Shown: positions 1-18,748 of the stretch, piece by piece
Position numbering within the stretch: position 1 is the stretch's first letter
Layout: every line of letters starts with the position of its first letter
Source of the DNA: Phaeosaccion multiseriatum
Lineage: Eukaryota; Ochrophyta, other classes
Length of the DNA stretch: 64,000 nt
Assembly: GCA_965112735.1 (NCBI GenBank)
Contig: OZ218964.1
Coordinates: forward strand, 2,294,001-2,358,000
Direction of reading: 5' to 3'
The notes under the pieces: model-generated
The model's input: only the letters and a program-made list of their open reading frames with translations
Told to the model about the DNA's origin: nothing
Database searches by the model: none
Position numbers and translations under genes: made by a program

Positions 1-156
1 GCCATAATCTTCACTACACACATCTGTCTGCACCCTTCACACACATAACAAACGCATTTTCGTTTTCGCCCCTCTCCCTCCTCCTCTCTCTCTCTCTCTC
101 TCGCTTCCTCCACCTCCCCTCCTCTCTCTCCCTCTCTCTCTCTCTCCCTCACTCAC

Positions 157-2935
157 CTGACCCCGTCTGTCTTCTCACTGATCCAGTAGTCTGCACTTTG
201 CACATCGGCGATGTTCCTCCTACACATGTTGACAGGCATGCAGCCTGGGAAGCTCGGCCCCTTACCCCCCTTGCCCCCCCCCCCCCGGCTCTCCAGAAGG
301 GCGCTACACTCTCCCTTGGCTGCTTGGGCCAGGGGGCCTGTTTCCTTTATGGGGTCGCTAATGGCTTTGGAGGGGGGTAATGTGAGGGGGGGGGGGGGGG
401 GGGGGGGGGTGTTGATGGAGGTGGGTTCAGTTAGGGTGCGCAGATCATCTACGATGGGGACGGAATTTATATATATATATATAATATATATATATTATAT
501 ATATATGTTATATATTATGTATTGTGTGTGTGTTGGAGTGAGTGGTGTTCAGGCAAAAGGAGAGAGACAGATGGTGTTATCACTCACCCGAATGTATGAA
601 CATTTGCTACAACGACACTAAGGGCTGATTTAATGACAAGGGTCTTCACACAGATGGCACCCTAGGCACGCATACGATGATGACAGGCTTACGCAACGCT
701 TACGTAAGCTTTACTTTCGTAATTGTTCCGCAGGTATGACGGTTACAAGTTGAAGCTCAAAAAGACTGACCTGAGACGGGCTCGAACGGGTTCCAGCAGC
801 GCAGGATGTACGTAAGTTGGTGAGCCAGCAGCTGCGTCTGTGTTTCCCGCATGCTCGGGTCCGGGCAGTCCAGCCACATCTGGCGGATCTCGGGCAGCAT
901 TTCGATCTCGACTTCCTGTGTCGAGGTGCCGAGTCCAGTCCGGTAGGGTGGGGGGGGGGGGGTTAGGTGAGGTGAGGTGGGGTGGCATGTACTTGTATAG
1001 AGGGTAGGACAGCTCTGTACAGGAGAGAGCCTTATGATAGAGGCGTACAGACACACAAGAGAGAGCCTTATGATAGAGGCGTACAGACACACAAGAGAGA
1101 GCCTTATGATAGAGGCGTACAGACACACAAGAGAGAGCCTTCTCCCAGCAGGGCAGGCCAGACCCGTCATCGCGCGCGCGTGTGTGTGTGTGTGTGTGTG
1201 CGTACGTGTGTGTGTTTGTGTGCGTACGTGTGTGTGCGTGCGTGCGTGTGTGTACGTGTGCGTGCGTGCGTGTGTGCGTGTGTGTGCATGCATGAGTGCG
1301 CCTGCGTGCGCGCGGTACCAACCTTGGTGACGCTCTCCTCCCCGGCGGTTTCCGTGTCCTCGTCCATGCCCACCTCCCTGATGGTGGTGAGGTCGGCTCT
1401 CCAGAAGATGGCGTCCGCTGAAGTGCCGGGGATCACCCACGTCGAGCTGGAAACCCAAGGAGGAGGCAAGCAGGCACATGGGTAAGAAGAAGGGGCAGGC
1501 ATAGGGGTCGGTGGATGGATCAAGAAGCATACGGGTAGATGTGAGGGTGTGTGTGGGTGTGAGGAAGGACGCTACGCTGCAGCAGAGCAGTGCAAAGAGC
1601 AGTCATATGGGGCATTGGGCAGGAGGAGTGGGGGGGGGGGCAAAGCAGCAGTAGGACTTCACACACAAACACACACACACTCACTCACACAAACACATAC
1701 ACACACAAACATACACACACATACACATACATACCCATACACACACATACCGTTGCCGGAGTCGAACGGTGGTGAAACCGTCAGGTACGAGGTCCCCGAA
1801 CTGAGATTCAACAAGGGCCTCTCCCTCCCACACTCCCTCCGCGTCAGGGGCAGGCAAGGGAATCTCTCTGGCCACGGACAGGCGGAGGTCGTAGGGAGCG
1901 GCAGGGAGGCTGTAAGTGTACTCCACGTTGGGCACGCGTGTCTTTTGCTCCCTGGGGGCGAGGAGGGCGGGGGGGGAGGGGAGGGGGAGGGGAGGTGGAG
2001 GGGAGGTGGAGGGGAGGTGGAGGTGGAGGGGAGGGGAGGGGAGGGGAGGGGAGGGGAGGGGAGGGGAGGGGAGGGGAGGGGAGCGGAGGGGAGGGGAGGG
2101 GAGGGGAGGGGAGGGGAGGGAAGGGAAGGGGAGGCAAGTTGAGGCAAGACTACATAGGACTACGTAAGATTCGGAGCGCAGTTGGAGTACTTGGGAGGGC
2201 AAGCAGATTGAGGGCGAAAGGCCCCAGGCAAGGTTGGGTATCCGGCAGAGCCCCCCAAGGAAGAGTACTTGGCACTCGCGCACTCACATCCGCAGGCCCG
2301 ACTTGTCTCCGACGATGGCTCTCCGCTCGTTATCGTACACATACACCCTCTCCGCCTATTGCATGGGACAAGGGCAGGGGCAGAAGCAGCAGCAGTAGTT
2401 GATAATACAGCAGCAGTTGTGATACAGCAACAGTGCTGGTGTAACGCTGGCGGTAACGCTGCCTTTCCCACAACGGTGCCCCTTGTGATTGTCCGCCTTC
2501 AGTGACTTACAAACTACCACCAGACCGACGGACAGACAGACAGACAGGCAGACAGACAGACAGACAGAAAGACACACAGACAGACAGACAGACACACAGA
2601 CAGACAGACAGACAGACAGACAGGCAGACAGACAGACACACAGACACACAGACAGACAGACAGACAGACAGACAGATGGAGAGACAGACAGACACACAGA
2701 CAGGCAGGCATACAGGCAGACAGACAGACAGACAGACAGATAGACAGACAGACACACAGACAGACAGACAGACAGATGGAGAGACAGACAGACACACAGA
2801 CAGGCAGGCATACAGGCAGACAGACAGACAGACAGACAGATAGACAGACAGGCAGACAGACAGACACACAGACAGGCAGACAGACAGACAGATAGACATA
2901 CATACATACAGACAGACAGACAGACAGACAGACAC

Positions 2936-2966
<31 letters not shown>

Positions 2967-3280
2967 TACAGACATACAGACAGACAGACAGACCGACAGA
3001 CCTGCGAGACTTGCTCCTTGGCTTTGCGGTACACGAGAGGCATTCCTTGCTTGATATCCTCGAAGCTGGGGGGGCTCACACCGCTCACAAAGGTCCTGGC
3101 AAGGGGAGGCAAGGGGAGGCAAGGGGAGGGGGGGAGGAGGAGTCAGGAGCGACGACAATGGCCATGGCGCTTCTTCGCATACTCAAAACGACAAGATATA
3201 GAGAAGGGGAGAGAGAGAGAGAGAAAGAGAGAGACAGACAGGGAGAGATAGAGAAACAGGGAGAGAGAGAGACAGAGAAG

Positions 3281-3314
<34 letters not shown>

Positions 3315-4550
3315 GGTCCAACGGCACACTCCGTGTCGTTCACAGCACACAGGCGGGGGGGGGGAATGGACGAGGTCGAATGAACTGAACTTGGAACACT
3401 ACCCTGGCCTAACGAAGTCAAACTGCGATACACTCCTTCCTACACACCTGGCGGTGACGCGGAGGTCCCGCTGGTCTTGCTGTACGGCCCCACTACCGGG
3501 GATGGACTGCAGCGCTCTCTGACGTGTCGACACCGTGGCCACCAGACCGAGTCGAGCCTCGATCTCCACCTGAGCCATTCGTGCGGTGAGGAGGAGGAGG
3601 AGGAGGAGGAGGAGGAGGAGGAGGAGGAGGAGGAGGAGGAGGAGGAGGAGGAGGAGGAGGAGGAGGAGGAGGAGGGGGAGGAGGAGGAGGAGGAGGAGGA
3701 GGAGGAGGAGCAGGAGGGGGAGGATTGCATGGGTCAAGGGTGGGGAGGGAAGCACAGGCAAGTGAGAACGTTCGAGGTAGCCCCCCCCCTTGGGACCCCC
3801 TGGGGACGGTATCTACGCATCCCTCCCTCCTGTCCATCGCTTTTTGCTCGCCTTGGCATCTACACCTCCACTCATCAACATCTCCCTCCCTCCCTCCTAT
3901 CCATCGCTATTTCCTCGCCTTCAGTTTGTCTCTGAGAGACTAAAGGGTGGGTTGTCTATCAGAGAACAAAGGGCATATGGGTGGCAGGAGTGTTTCTAGG
4001 ATTTGGATGGAGGGTAGAAGAGGGGAATTGCAGGGTGCATGGGTGGGTGGGGGTTCAATGGAGGGTCAATGAGAGTGAAAAAAAGGCGTGGGGGCTCACT
4101 CAGGGTGACTGGAGGGTGCCTTGGATGGCCGGGATGGATGAACAGAGGCGTATGAGCACGGACCTGCTGCTTCTCCTCCGGGGGGGCGGAGGAGAGGACG
4201 TTCCAAATCTCAGAGAGGTGGCTCTGCATGGCTTGGAAGAGATCTTCGCCAACGGGTTTGGCCAGCGCACTCTAAGGGACAGGGGCGAGGGAGGCAATGG
4301 CGTAGGGGTGAGAGAGAAGAGAGGAGAGGAGAGGGAATGCAGTGTGCGTCGTTAGAGGGGGGGGGGGGGAGGAGAGGAAGGGGGGTCGCTGAGTACTTCG
4401 CCAAGGAAGAGGAAGGAATGAGGAGCTTGCCTGTTTTTGAGACGCCCCCACGCTATTCTTGAGCTTGGTGGTGCCTGACGAGAGCACGTCGAGGAAATCC
4501 TTCGACCCGGCAGCGTCTTCCGCCCCATTAGTCGCACCAGAAGCCTCCAT
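157..4550 (-). CDS. mRNA capping enzyme: Cet1-type RNA 5'-triphosphatase fused to guanylyltransferase (3' end outside window)
   Basis: Removes the gamma phosphate of nascent mRNA and then adds GMP, in the nucleus. Nine phase-consistent exons on the - strand: 4550-4431, 4271-4164, 3569-3448, 3095-3002, 2355-2288, 1951-1751, 1446-1323, 915-771 and 448-157; the last ends at a GT donor, so the gene continues left of the window. The triphosphatase signature is clear: VEIEARLG near residue 77, [23 protein letters not shown] near 190, FWRADLTTI and EVEIEM at 280, matching the acidic metal-binding strands of the tunnel fold. Exon 9 encodes a Pro-rich linker (including a 24-C tract) and then FPGCMPVNM and [12 protein letters not shown], in which the lysine of KTDG is the guanylyltransferase nucleophile motif. 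The start ATG has context AACAATGG. Intron 1 begins with GC. Introns are filled with microsatellites. Family assignment is strong; exact ends of exons 1-2 are less certain. Confidence 0.88.
1022..1141. repeat. 36-bp minisatellite, about 3.3 copies
   Basis: Near-identical 36-bp units containing CCTTATGATAGAGGCGTAC lie within an intron of the capping enzyme gene (between exons 7 and 8). Confidence 0.95.
1167..1296. repeat. GT/GC-type dinucleotide microsatellite
   Basis: An impure alternating purine-pyrimidine run (CGCGCG then TGTGTG with GCGTAC interruptions) in the same intron of the capping enzyme gene. Confidence 0.95.
1965..2142. repeat. GGGGA pentanucleotide microsatellite
   Basis: Repeats of GGGGA, GGGAGGTGGA and related purine units on + lie directly upstream (in the gene's sense) of capping-enzyme exon 6. 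They therefore form a pyrimidine tract in front of that 3' splice site. Confidence 0.95.
2517..3000. repeat. CAGA tetranucleotide microsatellite, about 480 bp
   Basis: A long imperfect CAGA array (variants CACA, GGCA, CATA) fills most of the intron after capping-enzyme exon 4. Two near-identical blocks (around 2660-2745 and 2770-2855) show internal duplication of the array. Confidence 0.97.
3586..3714. repeat. GGA trinucleotide microsatellite
   Basis: About 42 GGA/GAG triplets on +. In the sense of the capping enzyme gene this is a CCT tract lying just before the acceptor of exon 3. Confidence 0.97.
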
Positions 4551-4919
4551 TGTTTTCAGTGAGTGAGTAAGAAAGGCACAAAGTTTTGGCTCGCTTCAAG
4601 ACTGCTTGCTTCTGGCAATCGCATCTTCGACCATCCTTTTACTATGGGGTTCGTTCTCATTGAGCATCGGTGTAGATCATCGTTAGCAAGCATTGAGCAT
4701 CTCGCCTCTGTGAGTCTAGAGGACCAACGCGTGAACGTCGAGCACCCGTCGCCCATCTGCATGTGGTTCGACGTATTGAGCAGGAAAGAGCGCCCATAAG
4801 CATCCAATACGAAGAACAAGGGTAGGCGAAAGCTCCTTACTCAGTTGCAACCCGAGACGGGGTAGCGGGAGCCGACTTTCACCCCCCGAGGACAGCGACT
4901 AAAAGGGAGGGGAACGAAG
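4551..4919. promoter_or_regulatory. Divergent spacer between capping enzyme and acetylglutamate kinase genes
   Basis: 369 bp separate the ATG of the leftward capping enzyme gene from the ATG of the rightward kinase gene, so both promoters must lie here or overlap it. I see no clear TATA box and no conserved reading frame. The assignment as promoter is by position only. Confidence 0.45.
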
Positions 4920-9351
<4,432 letters not shown>

Positions 9352-10294
9352 GAGGGGGTTCTTTTATTGACTTAGATTGACTTTGATGAAATGAAACTGA
9401 AGACTAGGAGGGAGGAGAGGATGGCGGGTGGAGGGTAGAAGAGGAGAAGAGGGTGGGTGGGCAGCAGCAGCAGGAGGAGGAGGAGGAGGAGGAGGAGGAG
9501 GCGGGAGGACAGTGGGACAGATAGCAGTGGATAGTATGCCGTCACTGTTTATATTTACTTCACACGCCGAGGAGGAGGAGGAGGAGGAGGAGGAGGGGGG
9601 GGATGGCGGTGACGAACGCATGAATACATGCAATACAAACTTTTGTTGTCTTTTCTTCGTTTGATTATTATTGAACGCATCTCAATCAACTCTCGTCATT
9701 CATTCGAAATCGAAACCGTCCCTTTTAATCTCTAGTCTATTTCAGGGCCTCCATTCAATGGCCTTTTATTCCCTTTCTTGTCTATTGCGTGTGGTCTAAG
9801 TGTGTGAATGCGTGGTCTAGTCTAGTCTATCGCGCCCCTTCTATGCGCTGTGCCTTTTCCTTTCCTTTCCCTCCATCCAATGCCTTACATATATACTTAG
9901 GTATATGGGTATATACATCCCCCTTCCCCTTCTCCCCCCTGACTTTGGTTCTGCTCTGGACGCCGCAGAAGGCTCACGTCAGAGGGAACCCCCCCTTCCC
10001 CTTCCCCTTCCTTCTCCTTCCACTTGGCTTGCCCCAACAGGCGCCGATCTTGTCTCTCCTCCCCTTCCCCCTCCGCTTTCTATTTACACTGTTTGATTAT
10101 TTGCACACTTACTTCTGAGCGGTCCTCACTCACATATCGATAGAATGACACAATCGAGGACCTATTCTCTTCTTGTCGTCAGATGCCCAATCAGATGCCC
10201 AATACCACCTCAGCTCCTCTCCGGCCCCCAAGCCCTTCCTTGCCTGCCAATCAGCCCCCCCCCCCCCCCAAGATGGCCACAGTACCCCCAAGCC
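9352..10294. other. Intergenic, convergent 3' ends
   Basis: Holds the 3' regions of the kinase gene (from the left) and of the - strand gene at 10295 (from the right). Two GGA microsatellites at about 9473-9501 and 9569-9598. No reading frame here looks like a gene. Confidence 0.6.
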
Positions 10295-11728
10295 TCACCA
10301 CTTGCCGGCGGCGTAGGGAGCCCCGCTGTCGAAGTCCTTGAAGCCCACAAGGTCGTACTGCGCAGGCCTGTTGTAATATCCACCGCCGTGCCCACTCCCA
10401 GAGGAGGAGGAGGAGGAGGAGGAGAAGGAAGAAGAGAAGGAAGAGGAGCCACCGGACAAAGCCTGAGTCTCCTTGTCATCCGCCATGTAGGCCGCCATCT
10501 GTGAAGGGCTTGCGGCCAGCGCCCGGCCGGTGCTTCCCCCCCCCCCAGAGGTAAGGTAGCGCCTGCCCATCGGGGAAGTGATAATGGCGCATCCGACGGC
10601 GCTGAGGGTGTTGTCGTAGGCATCCCGGGCGCCGCTCGCGAGGAGGGCGGAGAGCTCTTTGACACCAAGCTTCTGCTTCTGCTGCCCACCGGCCTGTCGC
10701 TCCTCCTCCTGCCCCTGTATCACCAATCGCTGCGGCACGTGGATGGCGCTCTGTCGCATCTCCATGGCCTTGAGCAGCTCCAGACTGATCTGCTCCTGCT
10801 GCTGTGATAGAGAGCTCTCGCTCACCGCCCCGTCCGCCGGCCTCGGTCTCTTGCGCCTGGCCATGGTCCTCCCCAACCCCCCGATCCTCTGCTTTACGGC
10901 ACCCAACAGTCTCTGTCCGGGCCTTCCTCCCCGCTCTCCCCCGCCGCCCAGAAGAGACGCCTCAACGGTGGTAGTGCCACTGCCAATCACGCTCACGGGC
11001 GCCCAAGACAACTGCTTGGCGCCTTTACGACGGCCCAGGCCGAGCAACATGGAGGGGGAGGGGGAGGGGGGGGGAGACGTGGAGCGCCTCCTCCGGTGGG
11101 TGGGACTGGCGCTGCGCTGCCGAAGGGGGCTGGGGGGGCGGACGAAGCAGAGGCCGGACAAGTCCTCGCCGCTAGGGGCACGTCTGTCCCGCTTCCTGCC
11201 GCGCGTGGCTCCGGGAGAGGAGCACTCCGTTGCGGAGGCCAGCTCCCTCGGGTGGTCGAAATCGCCGTCGCCGCCAATCTCCGCCACGCCCCCCTCCGCC
11301 GCCAGTCGCCCTCGGGAGATGAGGACAGCTTCGACGGCCTTGGTGGCCGGCCTGTGCAAGTCATCTCCGACCCTATCGTTCCTCCTCGGGTGGTTGCCAA
11401 GCTCGGAGGAGGAGGCTGCCTTGAGCGCAGCCGCCGTCTCCGATACCGAGACCGCCGACTGCTGCTGCTGGGAGGGAGTCCTCAGGTGCGCGACTGGCCT
11501 CTGCTCGCAGCGGCTTCGCTCGTTGTTCTCAATGTCCGCCATGACATCGACGGGTCCGTGGTCGCTCACAAGCAAGTCACGGTTGGGGAACCGGTGCTCC
11601 AGGAACTGCTTCGCGTCCCCGAAGGTGGCCAGCGTCCCGGGGTGGCACAGGAAGAAGAGGAACGCCAGGCGGCCCAGCACGAAGTGTGCGAACACACGCT
11701 GCTTCCCATTTATCCATCGTCTCACCAT
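10295..11728 (-). CDS. Uncharacterised single-exon protein, Ser/Arg/Gly-rich, with N-terminal hydrophobic segment
   Basis: An uninterrupted 477-residue frame, start chosen at the first ATG (MVRRWING); the frame is open further upstream but only from a GTG. Residues about 12-32 (FAHFVLGRLAFLFFL) could be a signal anchor, followed by GDAKQFLEHRFPNRDLLVSDHG. The middle is low-complexity and basic (RRRRSTSPPPSPSPS), then a Gln-rich segment (SQQQEQISLELLKAMEMR), a Ser run and a C-terminal QYDLVGFKDFDSGAPYAAGKW-like tail. No domain recognised. An acceptor-like site (CCCCCCAG at about 11760) just upstream would allow an additional 5' exon. Possible nuclear or membrane protein; I cannot decide. Confidence 0.6.
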   Translation of the reverse strand: MVRRWINGKQRVFAHFVLGRLAFLFFLCHPGTLATFGDAKQFLEHRFPNRDLLVSDHGPVDVMADIENNERSRCEQRPVAHLRTPSQQQQSAVSVSETAAALKAASSSELGNHPRRNDRVGDDLHRPATKAVEAVLISRGRLAAEGGVAEIGGDGDFDHPRELASATECSSPGATRGRKRDRRAPSGEDLSGLCFVRPPSPLRQRSASPTHRRRRSTSPPPSPSPSMLLGLGRRKGAKQLSWAPVSVIGSGTTTVEASLLGGGGERGGRPGQRLLGAVKQRIGGLGRTMARRKRPRPADGAVSESSLSQQQEQISLELLKAMEMRQSAIHVPQRLVIQGQEEERQAGGQQKQKLGVKELSALLASGARDAYDNTLSAVGCAIITSPMGRRYLTSGGGGSTGRALAASPSQMAAYMADDKETQALSGGSSSFSSSFSSSSSSSSGSGHGGGYYNRPAQYDLVGFKDFDSGAPYAAGKW

Positions 11729-12285
11729 CGCCTTTGTATTCGTATTCGACCCACCGAAGCCCTGGGGGGGGGAATGCGGTTGGGGAGGAGGAGGACAGTT
11801 CCGGACGTGGTGAGAGCAAAGCACGAGACAACAGAGCTGCTAGCTTGACACTGGTGGTGCAGGAGAGCAGCGCAGCAGCAGTGGCAGCAGAGCAGTGCAG
11901 TTACACACCCGAGAGACCCGCCGGCCGCACCAGAGAGAAACACCCGACTCAAAACGTTGCAACGAATTTTTGTTCCAAAATAGCACCACAGCCACAGCCG
12001 CACCCCTTCCTCACCTTCTGTCTTGTCGTATGTGTCTAAGGCAATCCTTTCTCTCTATCTCGGTCTCTGTATAGCTTCACGTTCCCTAATATTGATGATG
12101 TATAACACACGTCCCCCTCGAGTGCGTACGGCTCCAACTCCAACTCAAACTGACATCAACTTGAGGTGACCCCTGGGGTTGCTGACATACGTAACCATGA
12201 AGCGCAAACGGAGATGGCACTTTGGTGTTTGACTGCGCTTCACCCCTCAATTTTTCCACAATAAGTTTTAGCCCTTGTCACAGCC
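11729..12285. promoter_or_regulatory. Divergent spacer upstream of KRR1
   Basis: 557 bp between the - strand gene and the KRR1 start. No coding exon is evident. It contains AGATGGCACTTTGGTG at about 12210, which resembles one half of a dispersed repeat seen near 22350 and 39720. Confidence 0.4.
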
Positions 12286-16155
<3,870 letters not shown>

Positions 16156-16994
16156 CAGTGACAGGAGCGACTTGTGTGATGTTTCCCCGGCGGCCCCCAC
16201 ATGAGGCCATTTTGTAGCGCTTTTCGTCCGTCTCTTGTCTCTCGTGTGTATTGATCCCCACGGTGGGACGACCCTGCTGCTCTCGAGCCCTGCTGCTCTC
16301 GAGTCCTGCTGCTATCCTGCTATCCGCGTGTGTCCGTGCTGCCAGGGGCGGGCACTGAGAGGCGAGGAGGGACAGTGGCGTGTAGTGTGCCCTCTCTGTG
16401 CTGGGCACACCCACCCATCTCCTGTCCAGCGGCGACAGAAAACACACTCTCGACTTGGGCCGTTCTAATAATGAGCTTTGCCAAACTAACGTGTACATAA
16501 AAGAGACTGGTCTATTATCCATTGTCAAAGGGTTTTTGCTTCTTCGGGCATCGCTCCATGCCAAGCATGACAAGGGGCTAATCATGTACATCATTAGCGA
16601 TTGATGTAGATCATGAAGCCCCCTTGACACTGCTCTCCTGTCCCGCCGCCCCCCCTCTCCACTCCCAGCCCCCCGCCTTTTCCCTCCGGCATACAAAGAG
16701 CGGTGCTCCCCTTCTGAGGAGATGGCCCTATCCATCCAGTGCCATCTACCTCAAGGACCTCTCTGGCCCTCTCCCTCTGATTGAGTAATGCGTGGAAGCT
16801 TCGCTCGTCCACCCCTTGGGAGGAGGGGTGGAAGCTCCAGAGATATAGGAAACATTCTGTGGCTCTTTGACAATCGAATCCTCTCTCGAGATATCAATCC
16901 TAATCTCCTTGATCAATAAACTGAACCTGAAACTCTCCTCCCTGCGATTTATGTAAGCGCACGTAAGCCCCTTCATCCAGTGCCATCCACCTCC
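16156..16994. other. Intergenic, convergent 3' ends
   Basis: Between the 3' ends of KRR1 and the ferredoxin gene. Contains two copies of CATCCAGTGCCATC (about 16733 and 16975). No gene seen. Confidence 0.55.
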
Positions 16995-18484
16995 CTAGTG
17001 CGGCACAGGCACGTGGCCATCTACGTAGAAGTTCCTTGTAGCGCTCGGCAGCGTGACTTTGATGCCGTTCATCGCCTCTGTCACGAGTACCTGACAGCCC
17101 AGTCGGGAAGTTGCCTTCAGACCGAACGCCTGGATACGCACGCACACACACGCAGAGAGTGGGCGGGAGGAGAGAGAAAGAAAGGCAGAGGGAGAGAGAG
17201 AGGGAGGGGGACAAGCGAGGGAGGAGGGAAGGAGGGAATCCGAAAGGCAGGAACGGAGGTAAGCAGGGGGGGGGGGATGGAGACGGGAGGAGGACGCAGT
17301 TCCGGTGGTCTAGCCCGCCTGCCTACCCATACGCCTGCCCATACACGCCTGCCCTGTCCGCCCAAAAGCCTGCCTGCTTGCCCATATGCCCACCGATATG
17401 CCTGCTCCTGACCTGGTCGAGCATGTCCTCCTCGTCCTCGGAGGGCTCCTCCAGAGAATCAAACACGGAGTCCTCCAGTATAACGTGGCACGTCGAGCAC
17501 GCGCACACCCCTGGGCGGGCAAAGAGAGGCATATGGGCCTACGGGATTACGGAAGGGTAGCGTGGCAAGCAGAGCCGCGGATGTCTCCAAGTGGCAACTT
17601 CACTTCCAGGAAAGACTAGGCGTGGCCTCCCCTGAGCCCATGCGGTGTCTCTCCTCCCCATCAGGGCGCCTCGCAAGAGTACGGAGGGAGGAGATGAAGG
17701 GCAGGACATGCACGTGTGGGCAGACAAGTGCCTTAAGGCCTGTTCTTCATACCTTCGCAGGCCCCCTCCAGCTCGATGCCGTGCTTATGCGCCACTCGCA
17801 TGAGGTTCATGCCCACCTTGGCCGACGTGACTTGCTCGCTCCCGTCCTTGTGCACCCAGGTCACACTCACTCTGAGCAACACATGTATAGTACAACAAAA
17901 GCACAATTCATCAGGACGGCGGGGGTCACGGAGGAAAGCTTTCTCTTGACCATATACATCCAAAGCGGACACGACAGTGGCTGACTGGAATGCGTTGGCG
18001 AGAGCGATGCTTGTGTGTGTGGAGGCGGAGACTTCCCACCCCGCCTCCCTCCCTCTCTGTGCATGTTTATCTGACTGACTTCCACTTACTCGGGGGCGTC
18101 GTGATCCACGTCGTCATGTCCATGCCGCGCCACAGCCGTGCAGTGCAGGCTCCTTCTCGCCACTCGCAAATGCCCTCCTCCTCCTCCTCCTGCGCGACAC
18201 CTCATTGCTGTCGTGCTGTGGTTGGAGCGAGCTCGTGGAGCCGCTGTTCCTGCCACTAATGGAGACCACAGAGTCGACGATGGAGCTTTCCCACCGTGCG
18301 CCCCTCCACCACTAGTGATGCTGAGAGTCCTTCCTATCAAGCTGCCTACTCTGTGCCTCTGCCCTACTATCTGCCCTCCCCTCTGCCCTCCTCCTGCTGA
18401 TGCTGCTGCGACAGGCGCTGATGCTGCCACAGCTCGTCTCCCTGTCCTCCGTAGACACGGCATCACTGCGACACTCCACGACAT
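16995..18484 (-). CDS. Mitochondrial adrenodoxin-type [2Fe-2S] ferredoxin
   Basis: Electron carrier for mitochondrial Fe-S cluster assembly or haem/steroid hydroxylation. Four exons on -: 18484-18090, 17871-17753, 17510-17413 and 17129-16995, giving 248 residues. The core starts at about 132 ([10 protein letters not shown]) and shows GVNLL-like [21 protein letters not shown], then ACSTCHVIL, the acidic [16 protein letters not shown] and [12 protein letters not shown]. Predicted cluster ligands are C170, C176, C179 and C216; C174 is an extra cysteine inside the first loop. The roughly 130-residue N-terminus is Arg/Ala/Ser-rich with no acidic residues at its start ([20 protein letters not shown]), as for a mitochondrial presequence, and is longer than usual. 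An in-frame ATG 66 bp upstream is less presequence-like. Transcribed divergently from the phosphatidyltransferase gene. Confidence 0.92.
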
Positions 18485-18748
18485 GCCTGTTGTGTGTCGA
18501 TCGTATGGAGAGAAGGAATGGAGAAGAGGGATCAGGATCAAATCATCCACGCAAGTGCCATCTGGGCATGTCTAAAAGTAACGCCAGCGCCGCCGCCCGG
18601 AAGGGATAAATCGGGAAACCAGCTGTGTGTAGAGAGGGTAATCGTCTTCAGAGCAACTGCAGCAGCAGTAGTAGTTAGCCGCGCACGGTGATTAGTAGAG
18701 TGCAGGAGTGGCAGCAGGAGGGTAGGAACAGCAACCACCAACAACACA
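18485..18748. promoter_or_regulatory. Short divergent promoter between ferredoxin and phosphatidyltransferase genes
   Basis: 264 bp between two divergent ATGs. It includes GTCTAAAAGTAACGCC at about 18570, which matches a dispersed element found also near 22373, 49211 and 63288. Promoter assignment is positional. Confidence 0.5.

Noticed and set aside
2507-3158. Long Cys/Ser/Val or Asp/Arg/Gln repeat frames over the CAGA array
   Set aside because: They are translations of a tetranucleotide repeat inside a capping enzyme intron; splice sites on both sides are phase-consistent.
3399-3935. Poly-Glu, poly-Leu and poly-Ser frames around 3586-3714
   Set aside because: Produced by the GGA microsatellite. 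Only 3448-3569 on - is coding there.
11096-11848. 250-residue + strand frame opposite the 10295-11728 gene
   Set aside because: GC-rich antisense shadow. The - strand frame is longer and has a more protein-like composition, though neither has a known domain.
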